The notes: generated by a model not told the origin, from the sequence alone. DNA of 64,000 nt from Halomonas campaniensis (GCF_014193375.1 NZ_JACHZF010000017.1:1-64000), one strand, 5' to 3'. Shown: positions 43,799-53,725, counted from the stretch's first letter. Numbers and translations: made by a program.

Positions 43799-44489
43799 GG
43801 GGGCGCACTCCCTGTTCGCTGGTGGCACGGTCGACCTGCACCACCTGGCTGACGAAGGCGCAGGGGGTGTGGATGGCATCGATGGGCAGCTCGCCCGGCG
43901 CGTCGAGGCGGTAGGCCTGGGCGATCACCTGCTCGGCGGCCATGGCCATCAGCGGGTTGAAGTTGCTGGCGGTGGCGCGGTAGATCAGGTTGCCGTAGCG
44001 GTCGGCCCGCTCGGCGTGCACCAGGGCGACATCGGCGTGCAGGGCGGGCTCGATGCCCCAGCAGCGGCCGTCGAGCTCGATCTCCCGGCGACCCGCGGCG
44101 ATCTCGGTGCCCAGGCCGATGTCGGTGAGAAAGCCCCCGTGGCCGGCGCCGGCGCAGCGGATCTTCTCGGCGAGCAGGCCCTGGGGGTGGAAGCTCACCT
44201 CAAGTCGCCCGGCATTCATCGCCTCGATGGCGGTGCGGTTGAGCCCCAGGTGGGAGGTGATCAGCCGCCTGACGCGGCCGGCCTCGATCAGCCTGCCGAT
44301 GCCGATGCCGGGCTCGTTGGCGTCGTTCTTGATCAGGGTGAGCCCGCCCTGGCCGGATTCCAGCAGGGCGTCGAGCAGTGCGAAGGGGGTGCCGGGCGAG
44401 CCGAACCCGCCGACCATGATCGTCGCCCCCTCGGGGATGGCGGCCACGGCCGCCTGGATGTCGCGGACCTTCTCGGTGAGCAGCGTCAT
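43788..44489 (-). CDS. 3-oxoacid CoA-transferase, alpha subunit
   Basis: A 233-residue partner subunit, beginning MTLLTEKVRDIQAAVAAIPE and carrying the family GGFGSPGTPFALLDALLE motif near 28 plus NLIYRATASNFNPLMAMAA near 175. ATG 44489 overlaps the aminotransferase gene by four bases. The two subunits are of usual length and arrangement (alpha before beta). Confidence 0.88.
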   Translation of the reverse strand: MTLLTEKVRDIQAAVAAIPEGATIMVGGFGSPGTPFALLDALLESGQGGLTLIKNDANEPGIGIGRLIEAGRVRRLITSHLGLNRTAIEAMNAGRLEVSFHPQGLLAEKIRCAGAGHGGFLTDIGLGTEIAAGRREIELDGRCWGIEPALHADVALVHAERADRYGNLIYRATASNFNPLMAMAAEQVIAQAYRLDAPGELPIDAIHTPCAFVSQVVQVDRATSEQGVRPHGL

Positions 44490-45856
44490 GACGGGCGGAC
44501 CTCCGTCGGCCGGGCGGTGGGGGCAGCGGCCTCGTCGGCCAGCGCCCGGTCGAAGCGCGCCATGGCCCGCGCCAGGCGCTCGAGCAGGGTCTCCACCTCC
44601 GCGGCGGTGATGGTCAGCGGCGGGGTGACCAGGAAGTGGTCGCCGGCCACGCCGTCCAGGGGGCGGCGGGGGTAGATCAGAAGCCCCGCTTCCCGGGCCA
44701 GGGCGGTGATCTGGGCGAAGCGGTTCTGCTCGGCGGGGAAGGGCTCGCGGGTCGTCGGGTCGGCCACCAGCTCCACGCCCCACAGCAGGCCGAGGCCGCG
44801 CACCTGGCCGACCCAGGGATAGCGCCCGGCCAGCGCCCGCAGACCGGCCCCGAGCTGCTCGCCGCGCGCCCGAGTGTTGGCCAGCAGCCCCTCGCGGCGG
44901 ATCGCCTCGATGACGGCGAGGCCGGTGGCGCAGGCCAGCGGGTTACCGGCGTAGGTATGGCCGTGCTGGAAGCCTCCTCTCGCCATGACCTCGGCGACGA
45001 TGTCGCTGCGAGTCAGCAGTGCCCCCACCGGGTAGTAGCCCGCCCCCAGTCCCTTGGCGGTGGCCAGCAGGTCGGGGACGACGCCGTAGTGCTGCCAGGC
45101 GAACCAGGCGCCGGTGCGGCCCACGCCGGTGAGCACCTCGTCGAGGATCAGCAGGCAGCCGGCCTCGTCGCACAGCGCGCGGATGCCCTTGAGGTAGCGC
45201 TCGCCCAGCAGCCGGGCGCCGGTGCTGGCGCCGCCCACCGGCTCCAGCACGAAGGCGATGATCGACTCGGGGCCGGCGGCCTCCATGGCCGCGCGGGTCT
45301 CGGCCAGCACCCGGTCCACATGGGCGTCGTCGTCGGCGTCCCGGTGGCGGTAGAAGTCCGGTCCCGGCACCTTGAGCGAGGCGTGGATGAGATCGGTGAA
45401 GGGGGCCTCCAGGGGCCGGTAGCCGGTGACGCCCAGCGCGCCCAGGGTGCTGCCGTGGTAGGAGGGGCGCAGCGAGACGAAGCGCCGCCGCCGAGGTTCG
45501 CCGATGGCGACGAAATACTGCCGGGCCAGCTTGAGGGCCGACTCCACCGCTTCCGAGCCGCTGGAGACGAAGAACACCTTCTCCAGGGCGCCGCCGGTGA
45601 GTTCCACCAGGGCATGGCCCAGGGCCAGGGCAGGGGCGCTCTCGAACTGGGTGCGGTAGGTGAAGGCGACGCGGTCGAGCTGGGCCAGCATGGCGTCGCG
45701 GATGTCCTGGCGACCGTGGCCGAGGTTGCAGGAGATGGCGCCGGAGCAGCCGTCCAGGTATTCCTTGCCCTGGGTGTCCCAGAGGGTGACGCCGTCGGCG
45801 TGGCTGACTTCCGGCAGGGCGGGGCCGGCCTGGTAGAACAGCGGAGAGTCGGTCAT
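44486..45856 (-). CDS. Class III pyridoxal-phosphate aminotransferase
   Basis: A 456-residue aminotransferase of the omega/ornithine type. FFVSSGSEAVESALKLAR near 95 binds phosphate, LILDEVLTGVGRTG near 231 holds the Asp that pairs with the pyridine nitrogen, and LATAKGLGAGYYPVGAL holds the Schiff-base lysine near 267. Such enzymes act on omega- or beta-amino groups as well as alpha-amino acids. Being followed by CoA-transferase and thiolase, it most simply makes a 3-oxo acid from a beta-amino acid. It heads the five-gene operon and faces a divergent LysR gene. Confidence 0.88.
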   Translation of the reverse strand: MTDSPLFYQAGPALPEVSHADGVTLWDTQGKEYLDGCSGAISCNLGHGRQDIRDAMLAQLDRVAFTYRTQFESAPALALGHALVELTGGALEKVFFVSSGSEAVESALKLARQYFVAIGEPRRRRFVSLRPSYHGSTLGALGVTGYRPLEAPFTDLIHASLKVPGPDFYRHRDADDDAHVDRVLAETRAAMEAAGPESIIAFVLEPVGGASTGARLLGERYLKGIRALCDEAGCLLILDEVLTGVGRTGAWFAWQHYGVVPDLLATAKGLGAGYYPVGALLTRSDIVAEVMARGGFQHGHTYAGNPLACATGLAVIEAIRREGLLANTRARGEQLGAGLRALAGRYPWVGQVRGLGLLWGVELVADPTTREPFPAEQNRFAQITALAREAGLLIYPRRPLDGVAGDHFLVTPPLTITAAEVETLLERLARAMARFDRALADEAAAPTARPTEVRPS

Positions 45857-45922
45857 CGAGGCTTCCGTTTGTCGTTATGGTGATGTGAGGAGGCTCGATG
45901 CAGTCTAGGTAGCCGCGTCAGA

Positions 45923-45934
45923 ATATTTCAATAT
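45923..45934. promoter_or_regulatory. AT-rich palindrome between the aminotransferase and LysR genes
   Basis: ATATT-TC-AATAT lies in a conspicuous AT-rich island (GAATATTTCAATATATGATG) in an otherwise GC-rich sequence, 34 bases before the LysR start and 66 before the aminotransferase start. This fits the shared operator/promoter of a LysR-regulated divergent pair. Confidence 0.45.
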
Positions 45935-45968
45935 ATGATGTTTTTACCGAATTCGATGAGTTTGAGTC

Positions 45969-46889
45969 ATGGCGGACGTGACCATCCACTCCCTCAAGGC
46001 GCTGGCGGTCTTCAAGACGCTCTACGAGGCGGGCAGCGCCTCCCAGGCGGCGCGGACCCTGGGCATCACCCAGTCCGGGGTCAGCCGCTCGCTGGCCCAG
46101 CTCGAGGAGAACCTCGGGATCCAGCTGTTCCTGCGCGAGAAGAACCGCCTGGTGGCCACCCCCGAGGCCGGCGAGCTCTACGACGAGATCCTGCGGCTGA
46201 TGGGCAACATCGAGGAGCTGCGCCACAGCGTGCTGGCGCTCAAGGAGTTCGGCACCTCGCGGCTGCGGATCGCCTCGATCCCCGGCCTCTCCTTCGGTTT
46301 CGTGCCGAGCCTGGTGGCGGCGCTGCTGGAGGAGAATCGCCGCTTCAGCGTCAGCCTCGACATGATGTCCAGCCACGAGGTACAGCTGGCCGTGGAGTCG
46401 AGCCATGCCGATATCGGCTTCGTCACCCTGCCGGTGGCCTCGCGGGTGCTGGAGGTGGAGCCCTGGTTCACCACCGAGGCGGTCTGCCTGCTGCCGGCGG
46501 CCCACCCCCTGGCGGACCAGGCGCGGATCGGCATCGAGGACCTGCGCGACCAGCACCTGGTGATCAGTAACCAGCCAAGCATCAGCACCAACCCGCTGCT
46601 CGAGCTGGTCGCCCGTCACGGCATCCGCATCGCCGGCAAGACCGAGGCCAATATCGGCACCATCACGGCGCTGGTGGCCAACGGCGTGGGGGTCACGGTG
46701 ATGAACCCGGTGACCGCCCGGGACCAGCTCTCGTCCGGGGACCCGGTGGTGGTGCGGCCGTTCCACCCGGCCATGGCGTTCGGCTTCGGCCTGGTCTATC
46801 GCGGCGAGTGGAAGCGTGCCCGGGCCCTGGACTTCCTGCGCGAGCGGGGCCGGGGGCTGGTGGCGCGCTACACCGCCACCCCGGGGTAG
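45969..46889 (+). CDS. LysR-family transcriptional regulator
   Basis: A 306-residue regulator with N-terminal winged HTH (about 5-63, ALAVFKTLYEAGSASQAARTLGITQSGVSRSLAQLE) and a type-2 periplasmic-binding-like effector domain from about 93 to 300. Its divergent position 112 bases from the aminotransferase operon suggests that it activates or represses those genes in response to a pathway intermediate. Confidence 0.9.
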   Translation: MADVTIHSLKALAVFKTLYEAGSASQAARTLGITQSGVSRSLAQLEENLGIQLFLREKNRLVATPEAGELYDEILRLMGNIEELRHSVLALKEFGTSRLRIASIPGLSFGFVPSLVAALLEENRRFSVSLDMMSSHEVQLAVESSHADIGFVTLPVASRVLEVEPWFTTEAVCLLPAAHPLADQARIGIEDLRDQHLVISNQPSISTNPLLELVARHGIRIAGKTEANIGTITALVANGVGVTVMNPVTARDQLSSGDPVVVRPFHPAMAFGFGLVYRGEWKRARALDFLRERGRGLVARYTATPG

Positions 46890-46986
46890 GTCGCCGGGCA
46901 CGGCAGGGCACCGCCGCGACCCGGCGGGGATGGCGCGCCCAGGCGGCGCATGGCATGGTCACGGCATGACCCTTCAGGATGGCAGG

Positions 46987-48021
46987 ATGATCACCTTTCA
47001 CAGCGAGACCACCAAGGCGCGCCGGGCGCGCACCGAACTGGATGGCGGGCGGCTGGTGGCGCCCTACTAGTGCCCCGAGCGCGTCGACCTGGTGCTGGCG
47101 CGGATCCAGGCATCGGGCCTGGGCGAGGTGCGTGCCCCCGGCGACTACGGCCTGGCGCCGGTCCTGGCGATCCACGACCGCGACTACGTCGACTTCCTGG
47201 CCGGCTGCTGGGAGGCCTGGCAGGCGGCCGGCCGCCAGGGCGAGGCCATTGCCTGGGTCTGGCCGACCCGGACCATGCCCGGGCGACGCATCCCGGTGCA
47301 CATCGACGGCCGACTGGGCCATTACGCCCTGGGCGCCGATACCTCCATCTGCGAGGGCACCTTCGAGGCCGCCATGGCCAGCAAGGACGTGGCGCTGGCC
47401 GCGGTGGACCACCTGCTGGCCACCGGCGAGCCGGCCTTCGGGCTGTGCCGTCCGCCGGGACACCATGCCGCCACCGACCAGTTCGGCGGCTACTGCTTCT
47501 TCAACAATGCGGCCATCGCCGCCCAGCGAGCCCTGGACGCCGGCCACGCCCGGGTGGCGGTGCTGGATATCGACTTCCACCACGGCAACGGCACCCAGCA
47601 GATCTTCTACGCCCGCGACGACGTGCTGTTCCTGTCGCTGCACGGCGATCCGCTGCACTGCTTCCCCCACTTCCTGGGCCATGCCGAGGAGACCGGCGAG
47701 GGCGCAGGCGAGGGCTTCAACGTCAACTACCCGCTGCCGCCGGGCACCGGCTTCGCGGCCTGGGCCGAGGCCCTGGAGGATGCGCTGGCCCGCATCCGCG
47801 AGGCGGGCTGCGAGCTGCTCGTGGTGTCGCTGGGGGTGGATACCTTCGAGGGCGACCCGATCAGCGCCTTCCGGCTGGCCAGCGACGACTTCCTCGAGGT
47901 GGGGCGGCGCCTGGCGCGGCTCGGGCTGCCGACGGTGTTCCTGCTCGAGGGCGGCTACGCGGTGGAGGAGATCGGGGTGAACGTGGTCAACGTGCTGGCG
48001 GGGTTCGAGGGCCGCGGCTGA
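46987..48021 (+). pseudogene. Histone-deacetylase/acetylpolyamine-amidohydrolase-like gene with in-frame amber codon
   Basis: Residues 1-27 (MITFHSETTKARR...LVAPY) form the normal start of a class II deacetylase-like protein. A TAG at 47068-47070 follows, and the frame then continues with CPERVDLVLARIQ to the natural stop. All catalytic motifs survive downstream: PPGHHAATDQFGGYCFFNNAA, DIDFHHGNGTQ and LEGGY. A single base change from a sense codon, such as GAG (Glu), explains the stop. A GTG at 47092 could restart translation but would lose the N-terminal strand and loop. Family enzymes deacetylate acetylpolyamines or other acetylated amines. It may be a recent pseudogene, a sequencing error or a readthrough gene. 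Confidence 0.75.
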
Positions 48022-48057
48022 GGCGCGGCCCTCGGGGCCTGGCGGTGAGCGAGGGGC

Positions 48058-49008
48058 TCAGCCCTTCTGGCCGCGCTGGCGCTGCTGCACCTGCAGCGCA
48101 TCCATGCGGCTCTTCAGGGCGGCCTGGGTGGCCTGCAGCGCCTCGGCGCGGATCTCCGCCTTGGTGGCGCGCTGGCCGGCCTCCTGCGCCTGCTTCAGGG
48201 CGTCCTGGCGGGTGCGCTCCACGGCATCCAGCCGCTCCTTGTGCTCGGCGCGCAGCTCGGCCACCTCCTGGCGGTGGCGGGTGCGCTCGGCCTGGAGCTC
48301 CTTCTGCACGCCGGCCAGCTGTTCGGTCTTCTCGCCGGCCTGGGACAGGGCGGCGTCGCGCTGGGTCTCGGCCACCGCCTGGCAGCGCTCGGCCTGGACG
48401 CGCTCCCCCTCGGCGCCGCGCACGCGGCGCTCGGCGGCCAGCCGCTCCTGCTGGGCGGCCTCGAGCTGCTCCTTGAGCATCGCCACCTGCTGGCGCGACT
48501 GGATCAGGGCCTCCTGTGCCTCCCGCGCCGCGCGACGCTCGCTCTCCAGTTCGCCGCTGAGGTGCTCCGCCTCGGCCTTCAGCGCCTCCCGGCGCTCCCG
48601 GGCCTCGTCCCGCTCCGCCTCCGAGCGCTGCAGGTGGCCCTCCAGCTCGGCCACGCGCCGCTCCAGGGCCTCGCCGCTCTCGGCCAGGGTGGCGGCATCG
48701 GCGCGCGCTTCCTCCGCCGCCTGCTCCCCCTCGGCCCGGGCGGCCGCCACCTGGCGCGCGATCTCCCGGGTGAGGGCGTCGACCAGGTCGTCGGGCGGCA
48801 CCGGTGCCGCCCGCGGCGGGGTCGGGCGCGTGTCGCGCCAGGTTGTCAGGTGGCGCTGGATGCGGTGGGGCGAACCGCCGCCCAGGTGCTCGCAGACCCG
48901 CTGCAGGGTCGGCTCCGCGCCGCGGTTGATCAGGTTCTCGGCGGCGGCGGCCACCTGCTCCTGGGTCATGCCGGCCGTGGGGCCGGTGTCGGGATGCTCT
49001 CGGCTCAT
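48058..49008 (-). CDS. KfrA-type DNA-binding coiled-coil protein
   Basis: A 316-residue protein. The N-terminal domain (about 14-65, MTQEQVAAAAENLINRGAEPTLQRVCEHLGGGSPHRIQRHL) matches the KfrA_N DNA-binding fold. The remainder (about 85-300) is an almost uninterrupted alpha-helical coiled coil rich in Glu, Arg, Ala and Gln. KfrA was described on IncP plasmids as a repressor and partition accessory; chromosomal relatives are less studied. ATG 49008 follows CAGGGAAGAC. No plasmid genes are nearby. It could organise DNA or act as an autorepressor. Confidence 0.8.
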   Translation of the reverse strand: MSREHPDTGPTAGMTQEQVAAAAENLINRGAEPTLQRVCEHLGGGSPHRIQRHLTTWRDTRPTPPRAAPVPPDDLVDALTREIARQVAAARAEGEQAAEEARADAATLAESGEALERRVAELEGHLQRSEAERDEARERREALKAEAEHLSGELESERRAAREAQEALIQSRQQVAMLKEQLEAAQQERLAAERRVRGAEGERVQAERCQAVAETQRDAALSQAGEKTEQLAGVQKELQAERTRHRQEVAELRAEHKERLDAVERTRQDALKQAQEAGQRATKAEIRAEALQATQAALKSRMDALQVQQRQRGQKG

Positions 49009-49271
49009 GTCTTCCCTGCGTGATGGCGTGCCGTTCTCTGGGCCTTGCGGCCCCAGACTAGCACAGCCCGCCGGCGGGGAACCCTGCGCCGTTCGCATGG
49101 CAGCGGGAGCGTCGGCGGTCGGCGACGAATGGGCTTGGAGGATTGCGGGGAGCGGACCACACTGGTAGCGACAGCGGCCGGCCAGAGGAAGCGAGGGGTA
49201 TGGCAATCAGGCGAGGGTTCGAGCATGGCCGGTAGCGACCCGTGCCAGGCAGGTCGGGCGGGGCGACGGCC

Positions 49272-51542
49272 ATGAAGCGGTCGCAGCGGCGCATCGTGCT
49301 GCTGGCGATGCTGGGCATCCTGGTCACCGGGAGCCTGGTGGCGCTGGCCACTGCCTGGCCGCTCTTCCAGGCCCATCGGCAGAGCCTGGAGGCCACGACG
49401 GTGGTCAGTGCCACGGCCCAAGCCGAGTCCCTCGAGCACCTGCTGGCCCGCTATCGCGACGTCTCCCGCCAGCTGGCCAGCCGCACCGAGATCCGCCGGC
49501 GGCTGGCCCGCTATGCCGGCGGCGAGCTTGAGGGCGAGGCGCTGGCCGAGTACACCCGCCCCCGGCTGGAGGATGCCATGCACCAGTCCGGGGAGATGGT
49601 CGGCCTGCTCCGGCTGGGGCCCGGCGACGAGCCGCTGCTGGCCATCGGCCAGGCGCCGGACGGGATCGTGGCGGGCGACGTGTCGGCGCTGTCGGTCACC
49701 GAGCGGCTGGTCATGCGGGACGACGAGCCGCTGCTGGAAGTGGTGTCGCCCATCTACGCCGCCGGCGGCCAGCGCATCGGCACCGACCGGGTCTTCTTCC
49801 GCCTGGACGGGTTCGCGGCGCTGCTCGACGAGGGTGGACGCTTCGGCGGCGATGCCCGCCAGTGGCTGCTGGGGCCGCCCGGCGAGACGCTGCTGACCCG
49901 CGGGGCCGCCGGGCGGCTGGTCCGCGACGGCGAGCGTCCCCCGCCGGGGGCGACGCAGCGGGATGACCTGGCGGCGGGGCATGCGGGCCTGCTGCGAGAG
50001 GGGGGCTGGCGAGAGGGACGGCTGCTGGTGCATGCCCCCCTGGCGACCCCCGGCTGGGGGCTGCTGGTGGAGATTCCCGCCGCGGGCTTCTACGGCTCGG
50101 TGCTGCGCGAGCTGACCTGGCCGGCGGTCACGGTGCTGCTGCTGATGGCGCTCGGGGCGCTGGCCACGCTGCGCACCCTCTCCCCGCTGATGTCCCACAT
50201 CAACGAGCAGGCCGGCCGCCTGCGCCTCTCGGCCGACTACGATGCGCTCACCGGCCTGCCCAACCGCTCCCACCTGAGCCGGCGCCTGGACCGGGCACTG
50301 GCGCGAGCCCGGGAGGAGCGAGGCCAGCTGGCGGTGCTGTTCCTCGACCTGGACCACTTCAAGGGCATCAACGACAGCCTGGGGCACGCCCTGGGCGACC
50401 GGCTGCTGCAGTCGGTGGCGCGCCGCGTGGCCGGCGTGCTGCGCGACGAGGATGCCCTCGGGCGCCTGGGCGGCGACGAGTTCCTGCTGGTGCTGGAGGA
50501 GCTGCACGACCCGACGGACGCCAGCCGGGTGGCCGGCAAGCTGATCGATGCCCTGCTGCAGCCCTTCGACCTGGAGGGCCACGAGATCTTCATCGGCGCC
50601 TCGGTGGGCATCAGCCTCTACCCCCAGGACGGCCGCAGCGCCGAGACCCTGATCCAGCGCGCCGACACCGCGATGTATGGCGCCAAGGCCCTCAAGCGCA
50701 ATACCTGGCAGTTCTTCACCCCGGCGCTGGGCGAGGCGAGCCGCGAGCGTTTCGCCATGGACGTGGGGCTGCGCCGTGCCCTGGAGCATGACGAGCTGGT
50801 GCTCCACTACCAGCCCCAGGCGGAGGTGGCGAGCGGCCGGTTGTTCGGCGCCGAGGCGCTGGTGCGCTGGACGACCCGTGAGGGCGAGGTGGTGGGGCCC
50901 GGGCGCTTCATCGCCCTGGCCGAGGAGGCCGGGCTGATCCACGCCATCGGTCGCTGGGTGCTCGGCGAGGCGTGTCGCCAGGCCCGCGAGTGGGAGCTTG
51001 CGGGCCTGCCGCTGCGGGTGGCGGTCAACCTCTCGGGGCTGCAGGTGGCGCAGGGGGATATCGTCGCCGACGTGCGCGCCGCCCTCCACGAGAGCGGGCT
51101 GTCGCCGTCGCGGCTGGAGCTGGAGATCACCGAGGGATTCATGATCGGCCATGCCGACGAGGGGCTCGCCCGGCTGCATGACCTCCACCGGTTGGGCGTA
51201 GCGCTGTCGGTGGACGACTTCGGCACCGGCTACTCCTCGCTGGCCTACCTCAAGCGGCTGCCGGTGCAGACCCTGAAGGTCGACCGCTCCTTCCTCGACG
51301 ATGTCCCCGGCGACCCGGCGGGCGAGACCCTGGTGGCGGCGATCCACTCGCTGGCCGAGAAGCTGGAACTCGAGGTAGTTGCCGAGGGGGTGGAGCGTCC
51401 CGAGCAGCTCGCCTTCCTGCAGCGCCTCGGCTGTCGCTACTACCAGGGCGAGCTGCTGGGCGAGCCGCTGGCGGCCGAGGCCTTCGCGCGGCGATGGACC
51501 CGGGCGTCGGCCTTGCTTTCCGCGGCCGGCCCCAGTCGCTAG
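49272..51542 (+). CDS. Membrane-bound GGDEF/EAL cyclic-di-GMP enzyme
   Basis: A 756-residue protein with a transmembrane helix at about 8-30, a periplasmic sensor-like domain to about 280, a second helix (LTWPAVTVLLLMALGALATL) and then GGDEF and EAL domains. The cyclase site RLGGDEFLLVLEE is intact (near 398). The phosphodiesterase signature reads AEALVRW near 535, with later ELEITEGFMI, DDFGTGYSSL and KVDRSFLDD also conserved. Both synthesis and breakdown of c-di-GMP are therefore possible. ATG 49272 is chosen as it directly precedes the first helix; the ribosome-binding site is weak. Confidence 0.88.
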   Translation: MKRSQRRIVLLAMLGILVTGSLVALATAWPLFQAHRQSLEATTVVSATAQAESLEHLLARYRDVSRQLASRTEIRRRLARYAGGELEGEALAEYTRPRLEDAMHQSGEMVGLLRLGPGDEPLLAIGQAPDGIVAGDVSALSVTERLVMRDDEPLLEVVSPIYAAGGQRIGTDRVFFRLDGFAALLDEGGRFGGDARQWLLGPPGETLLTRGAAGRLVRDGERPPPGATQRDDLAAGHAGLLREGGWREGRLLVHAPLATPGWGLLVEIPAAGFYGSVLRELTWPAVTVLLLMALGALATLRTLSPLMSHINEQAGRLRLSADYDALTGLPNRSHLSRRLDRALARAREERGQLAVLFLDLDHFKGINDSLGHALGDRLLQSVARRVAGVLRDEDALGRLGGDEFLLVLEELHDPTDASRVAGKLIDALLQPFDLEGHEIFIGASVGISLYPQDGRSAETLIQRADTAMYGAKALKRNTWQFFTPALGEASRERFAMDVGLRRALEHDELVLHYQPQAEVASGRLFGAEALVRWTTREGEVVGPGRFIALAEEAGLIHAIGRWVLGEACRQAREWELAGLPLRVAVNLSGLQVAQGDIVADVRAALHESGLSPSRLELEITEGFMIGHADEGLARLHDLHRLGVALSVDDFGTGYSSLAYLKRLPVQTLKVDRSFLDDVPGDPAGETLVAAIHSLAEKLELEVVAEGVERPEQLAFLQRLGCRYYQGELLGEPLAAEAFARRWTRASALLSAAGPSR

Positions 51543-51635
51543 AATGAGCGATCCCCGTCGGGCGTCGGGGTCGGGCATCGCGCCCGGCCACCGTCTCACC
51601 CCGCCGTTCGCCTAACCGCAAGGATTCCGCGCTGC

Positions 51636-53645
51636 ATGAGCTATCAGGTTCTGGCCCGCAAGTGGCGACCGCGTACCTTCCATGAACTGGTCGGCCAGGA
51701 GCATGTCCAGCGCGCGCTGGTCAATGCCCTGGACCAGGGCCGGCTGCACCACGCCTACCTGTTCACCGGTACCCGCGGGGTGGGCAAGACCACCCTGGCG
51801 CGAATATTGGCCAAGTGCCTGAACTGCACGGCGAAGGGGGTTGGCGACGAGGGCATCACCTCGACGCCCTGCGGCGAGTGCGACAGCTGCCGGGCCATCG
51901 ACGAGGGGCGCTTCGTCGACCTGATCGAGGTCGACGCCGCCTCGCGCACCAAGGTCGAGGACACCCGCGAACTGCTCGACAACGTGCAGTACGCGCCGAC
52001 CCAGGGGCGCTACAAGGTGTACCTGATCGATGAGGTGCACATGCTCTCCACCAGCAGCTTCAATGCGCTGCTAAAGACCCTGGAAGAGCCGCCGCCCCAC
52101 GTGAAGTTCCTGCTGGCCACCACCGACCCGCAGAAGCTGCCCGCCACGGTGCTGTCGCGCTGCCTGCAGTTCACCCTCAAGCACATGCCGCCGGAGCGCA
52201 TCGTCGACCACCTGGCCAGGGTGCTCGAGGCCGAGGCCGTGCCCTTCGAGGAGAGCGCCCTGTGGCTGCTGGGGCGTGCCGCCGAGGGCTCCATGCGCGA
52301 TGCCATGAGCCTCACCGACCAGGCCATCGCCTTCGGGCAGGGGCGGGTCGAGCATGCCGACGTGGCGGCCATGCTGGGCACCCTGGACCAGCGGCACGTG
52401 CTGGCGCTGGTCGAGGCCCTGGCCGAGGTGGACGCCGCCCGCCTGCTGGCCGAGGTGGCGGCGCTGGCGGAGCGCGCGCCCGACTTCGCCTCGGTGCTCG
52501 ACGAGGTCACTGCCGTGCTCCACCGCCTGGCCATCGCCCAGATGGTGCCGGAGGCGCTGGACAACGGCCACGGCGACCGCGACGCCCTGCTGGCGCTCGC
52601 CGCACGCTTCACCGCCGAGGACGTGCAGCTCTACTACCAGATCGGCATCCAGGGGCGGGGCGACATGGAGCACGCCCCGGACCTGCGCAGCGCGCTGGAG
52701 ATGACCCTGCTGCGCATGCTGGCCTTCCGCCCCCAGGGCGTGCCCCGGCCGGCGAAGACGCCGCTGCCGCTGCGTGGCGACCCCGGGCGCCAGGGCGACC
52801 CAGGTGCCGATACCGGCGCGGCAGCGGCGGCACCCGCCCGGGGCCCTGACGCCGCGCCGGAGGTCCCTGCGCCAGATCCCGGCGCGGCGTCGCCCGTCGC
52901 CCCCGCGACGGCCCGGGCGGAACCCGAGCAGCCGGCGCCGGTCGCGCCGGAATCCGCCGAGCCGCCCGCGGCGATGGGGCCCGCCGCCGATGAGGAGCCG
53001 CCGCCCTGGGTCGAGCAGGCCCCGGCGCCGGAACCGGAGCCGGAACCCTCGGTGGCACCGCCCGTCGACGCTCCGGCATCCGTGCCCGGCCCCGCGGCGG
53101 GGTCACCGGCGGGCACAGCCGAGGCTGAGCCCGAGCCCCAGCCCGAGCAGGCGCCGGCGCCCGCCATGGCGGGCCCGTCACCGGCCGAGGCCGACCCGCC
53201 CGCGGCGCGCCCCGACGAGGCGGCGGGAGCTGGGGCCCCGGAGGGCGTCTTTGGCCACGCCGACTGGCTGGCCGGCTTCGAGGCGCTGGGCCTCGGCGGG
53301 CTGACCCGCAACCTGGCCGCCAACTGCGTGGTCGAGGACGACGACGGCACGCGCCTGCAGCTGCGCCTCGATCCTTCGCTCTCGGCGATGAAGGCCGATA
53401 TCCATATCGAGCGCATGCAGCAGGCCCTGGCCGAGCACGGCGTGGTCCGCCGGCTGGTGGTCGAGGAGGGGCCGCTGCCCGAGGCGGTCGAGACGCCCCG
53501 CCAGCAGGCTGAGCGCCTCGCCGCCCAGCGCCATGCCGAGGCGGTGGCGGCGCTGCACCGCGACCCCCATATCCAGAAGCTCCAGCAGGCCTTCGGGGCC
53601 CGGCTGATCGAATCCACGGTGAAGCCCGCCGCCGCCCGTCACTGA
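51636..53645 (+). CDS. dnaX: DNA polymerase III subunit gamma/tau
   Basis: The 669-residue AAA+ clamp-loader subunit. It begins [21 protein letters not shown] and has Walker [21 protein letters not shown] near 46, a four-cysteine zinc finger ending CGECDSC near 84 and DExx LIDEVHML near 130. Sensor 1 and the lid run to about 360. A Pro/Ala/Glu-rich linker (about 370-540) joins the C-terminal tau domain that binds polymerase and DnaB. I see no A-rich slippery heptamer near the end of the clamp-loader region, so gamma may not be made by the E. coli frameshift. It heads a dnaX-ybaB-recR cluster. Confidence 0.95.
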   Translation: MSYQVLARKWRPRTFHELVGQEHVQRALVNALDQGRLHHAYLFTGTRGVGKTTLARILAKCLNCTAKGVGDEGITSTPCGECDSCRAIDEGRFVDLIEVDAASRTKVEDTRELLDNVQYAPTQGRYKVYLIDEVHMLSTSSFNALLKTLEEPPPHVKFLLATTDPQKLPATVLSRCLQFTLKHMPPERIVDHLARVLEAEAVPFEESALWLLGRAAEGSMRDAMSLTDQAIAFGQGRVEHADVAAMLGTLDQRHVLALVEALAEVDAARLLAEVAALAERAPDFASVLDEVTAVLHRLAIAQMVPEALDNGHGDRDALLALAARFTAEDVQLYYQIGIQGRGDMEHAPDLRSALEMTLLRMLAFRPQGVPRPAKTPLPLRGDPGRQGDPGADTGAAAAAPARGPDAAPEVPAPDPGAASPVAPATARAEPEQPAPVAPESAEPPAAMGPAADEEPPPWVEQAPAPEPEPEPSVAPPVDAPASVPGPAAGSPAGTAEAEPEPQPEQAPAPAMAGPSPAEADPPAARPDEAAGAGAPEGVFGHADWLAGFEALGLGGLTRNLAANCVVEDDDGTRLQLRLDPSLSAMKADIHIERMQQALAEHGVVRRLVVEEGPLPEAVETPRQQAERLAAQRHAEAVAALHRDPHIQKLQQAFGARLIESTVKPAAARH

Positions 53646-53725
53646 CCGTGCGTCACGGAACGGCGGGTCACCGACGACGTCAGAGACATCACACCATCAC
53701 GACCACAGCAGAGAGAGGACTTCCC

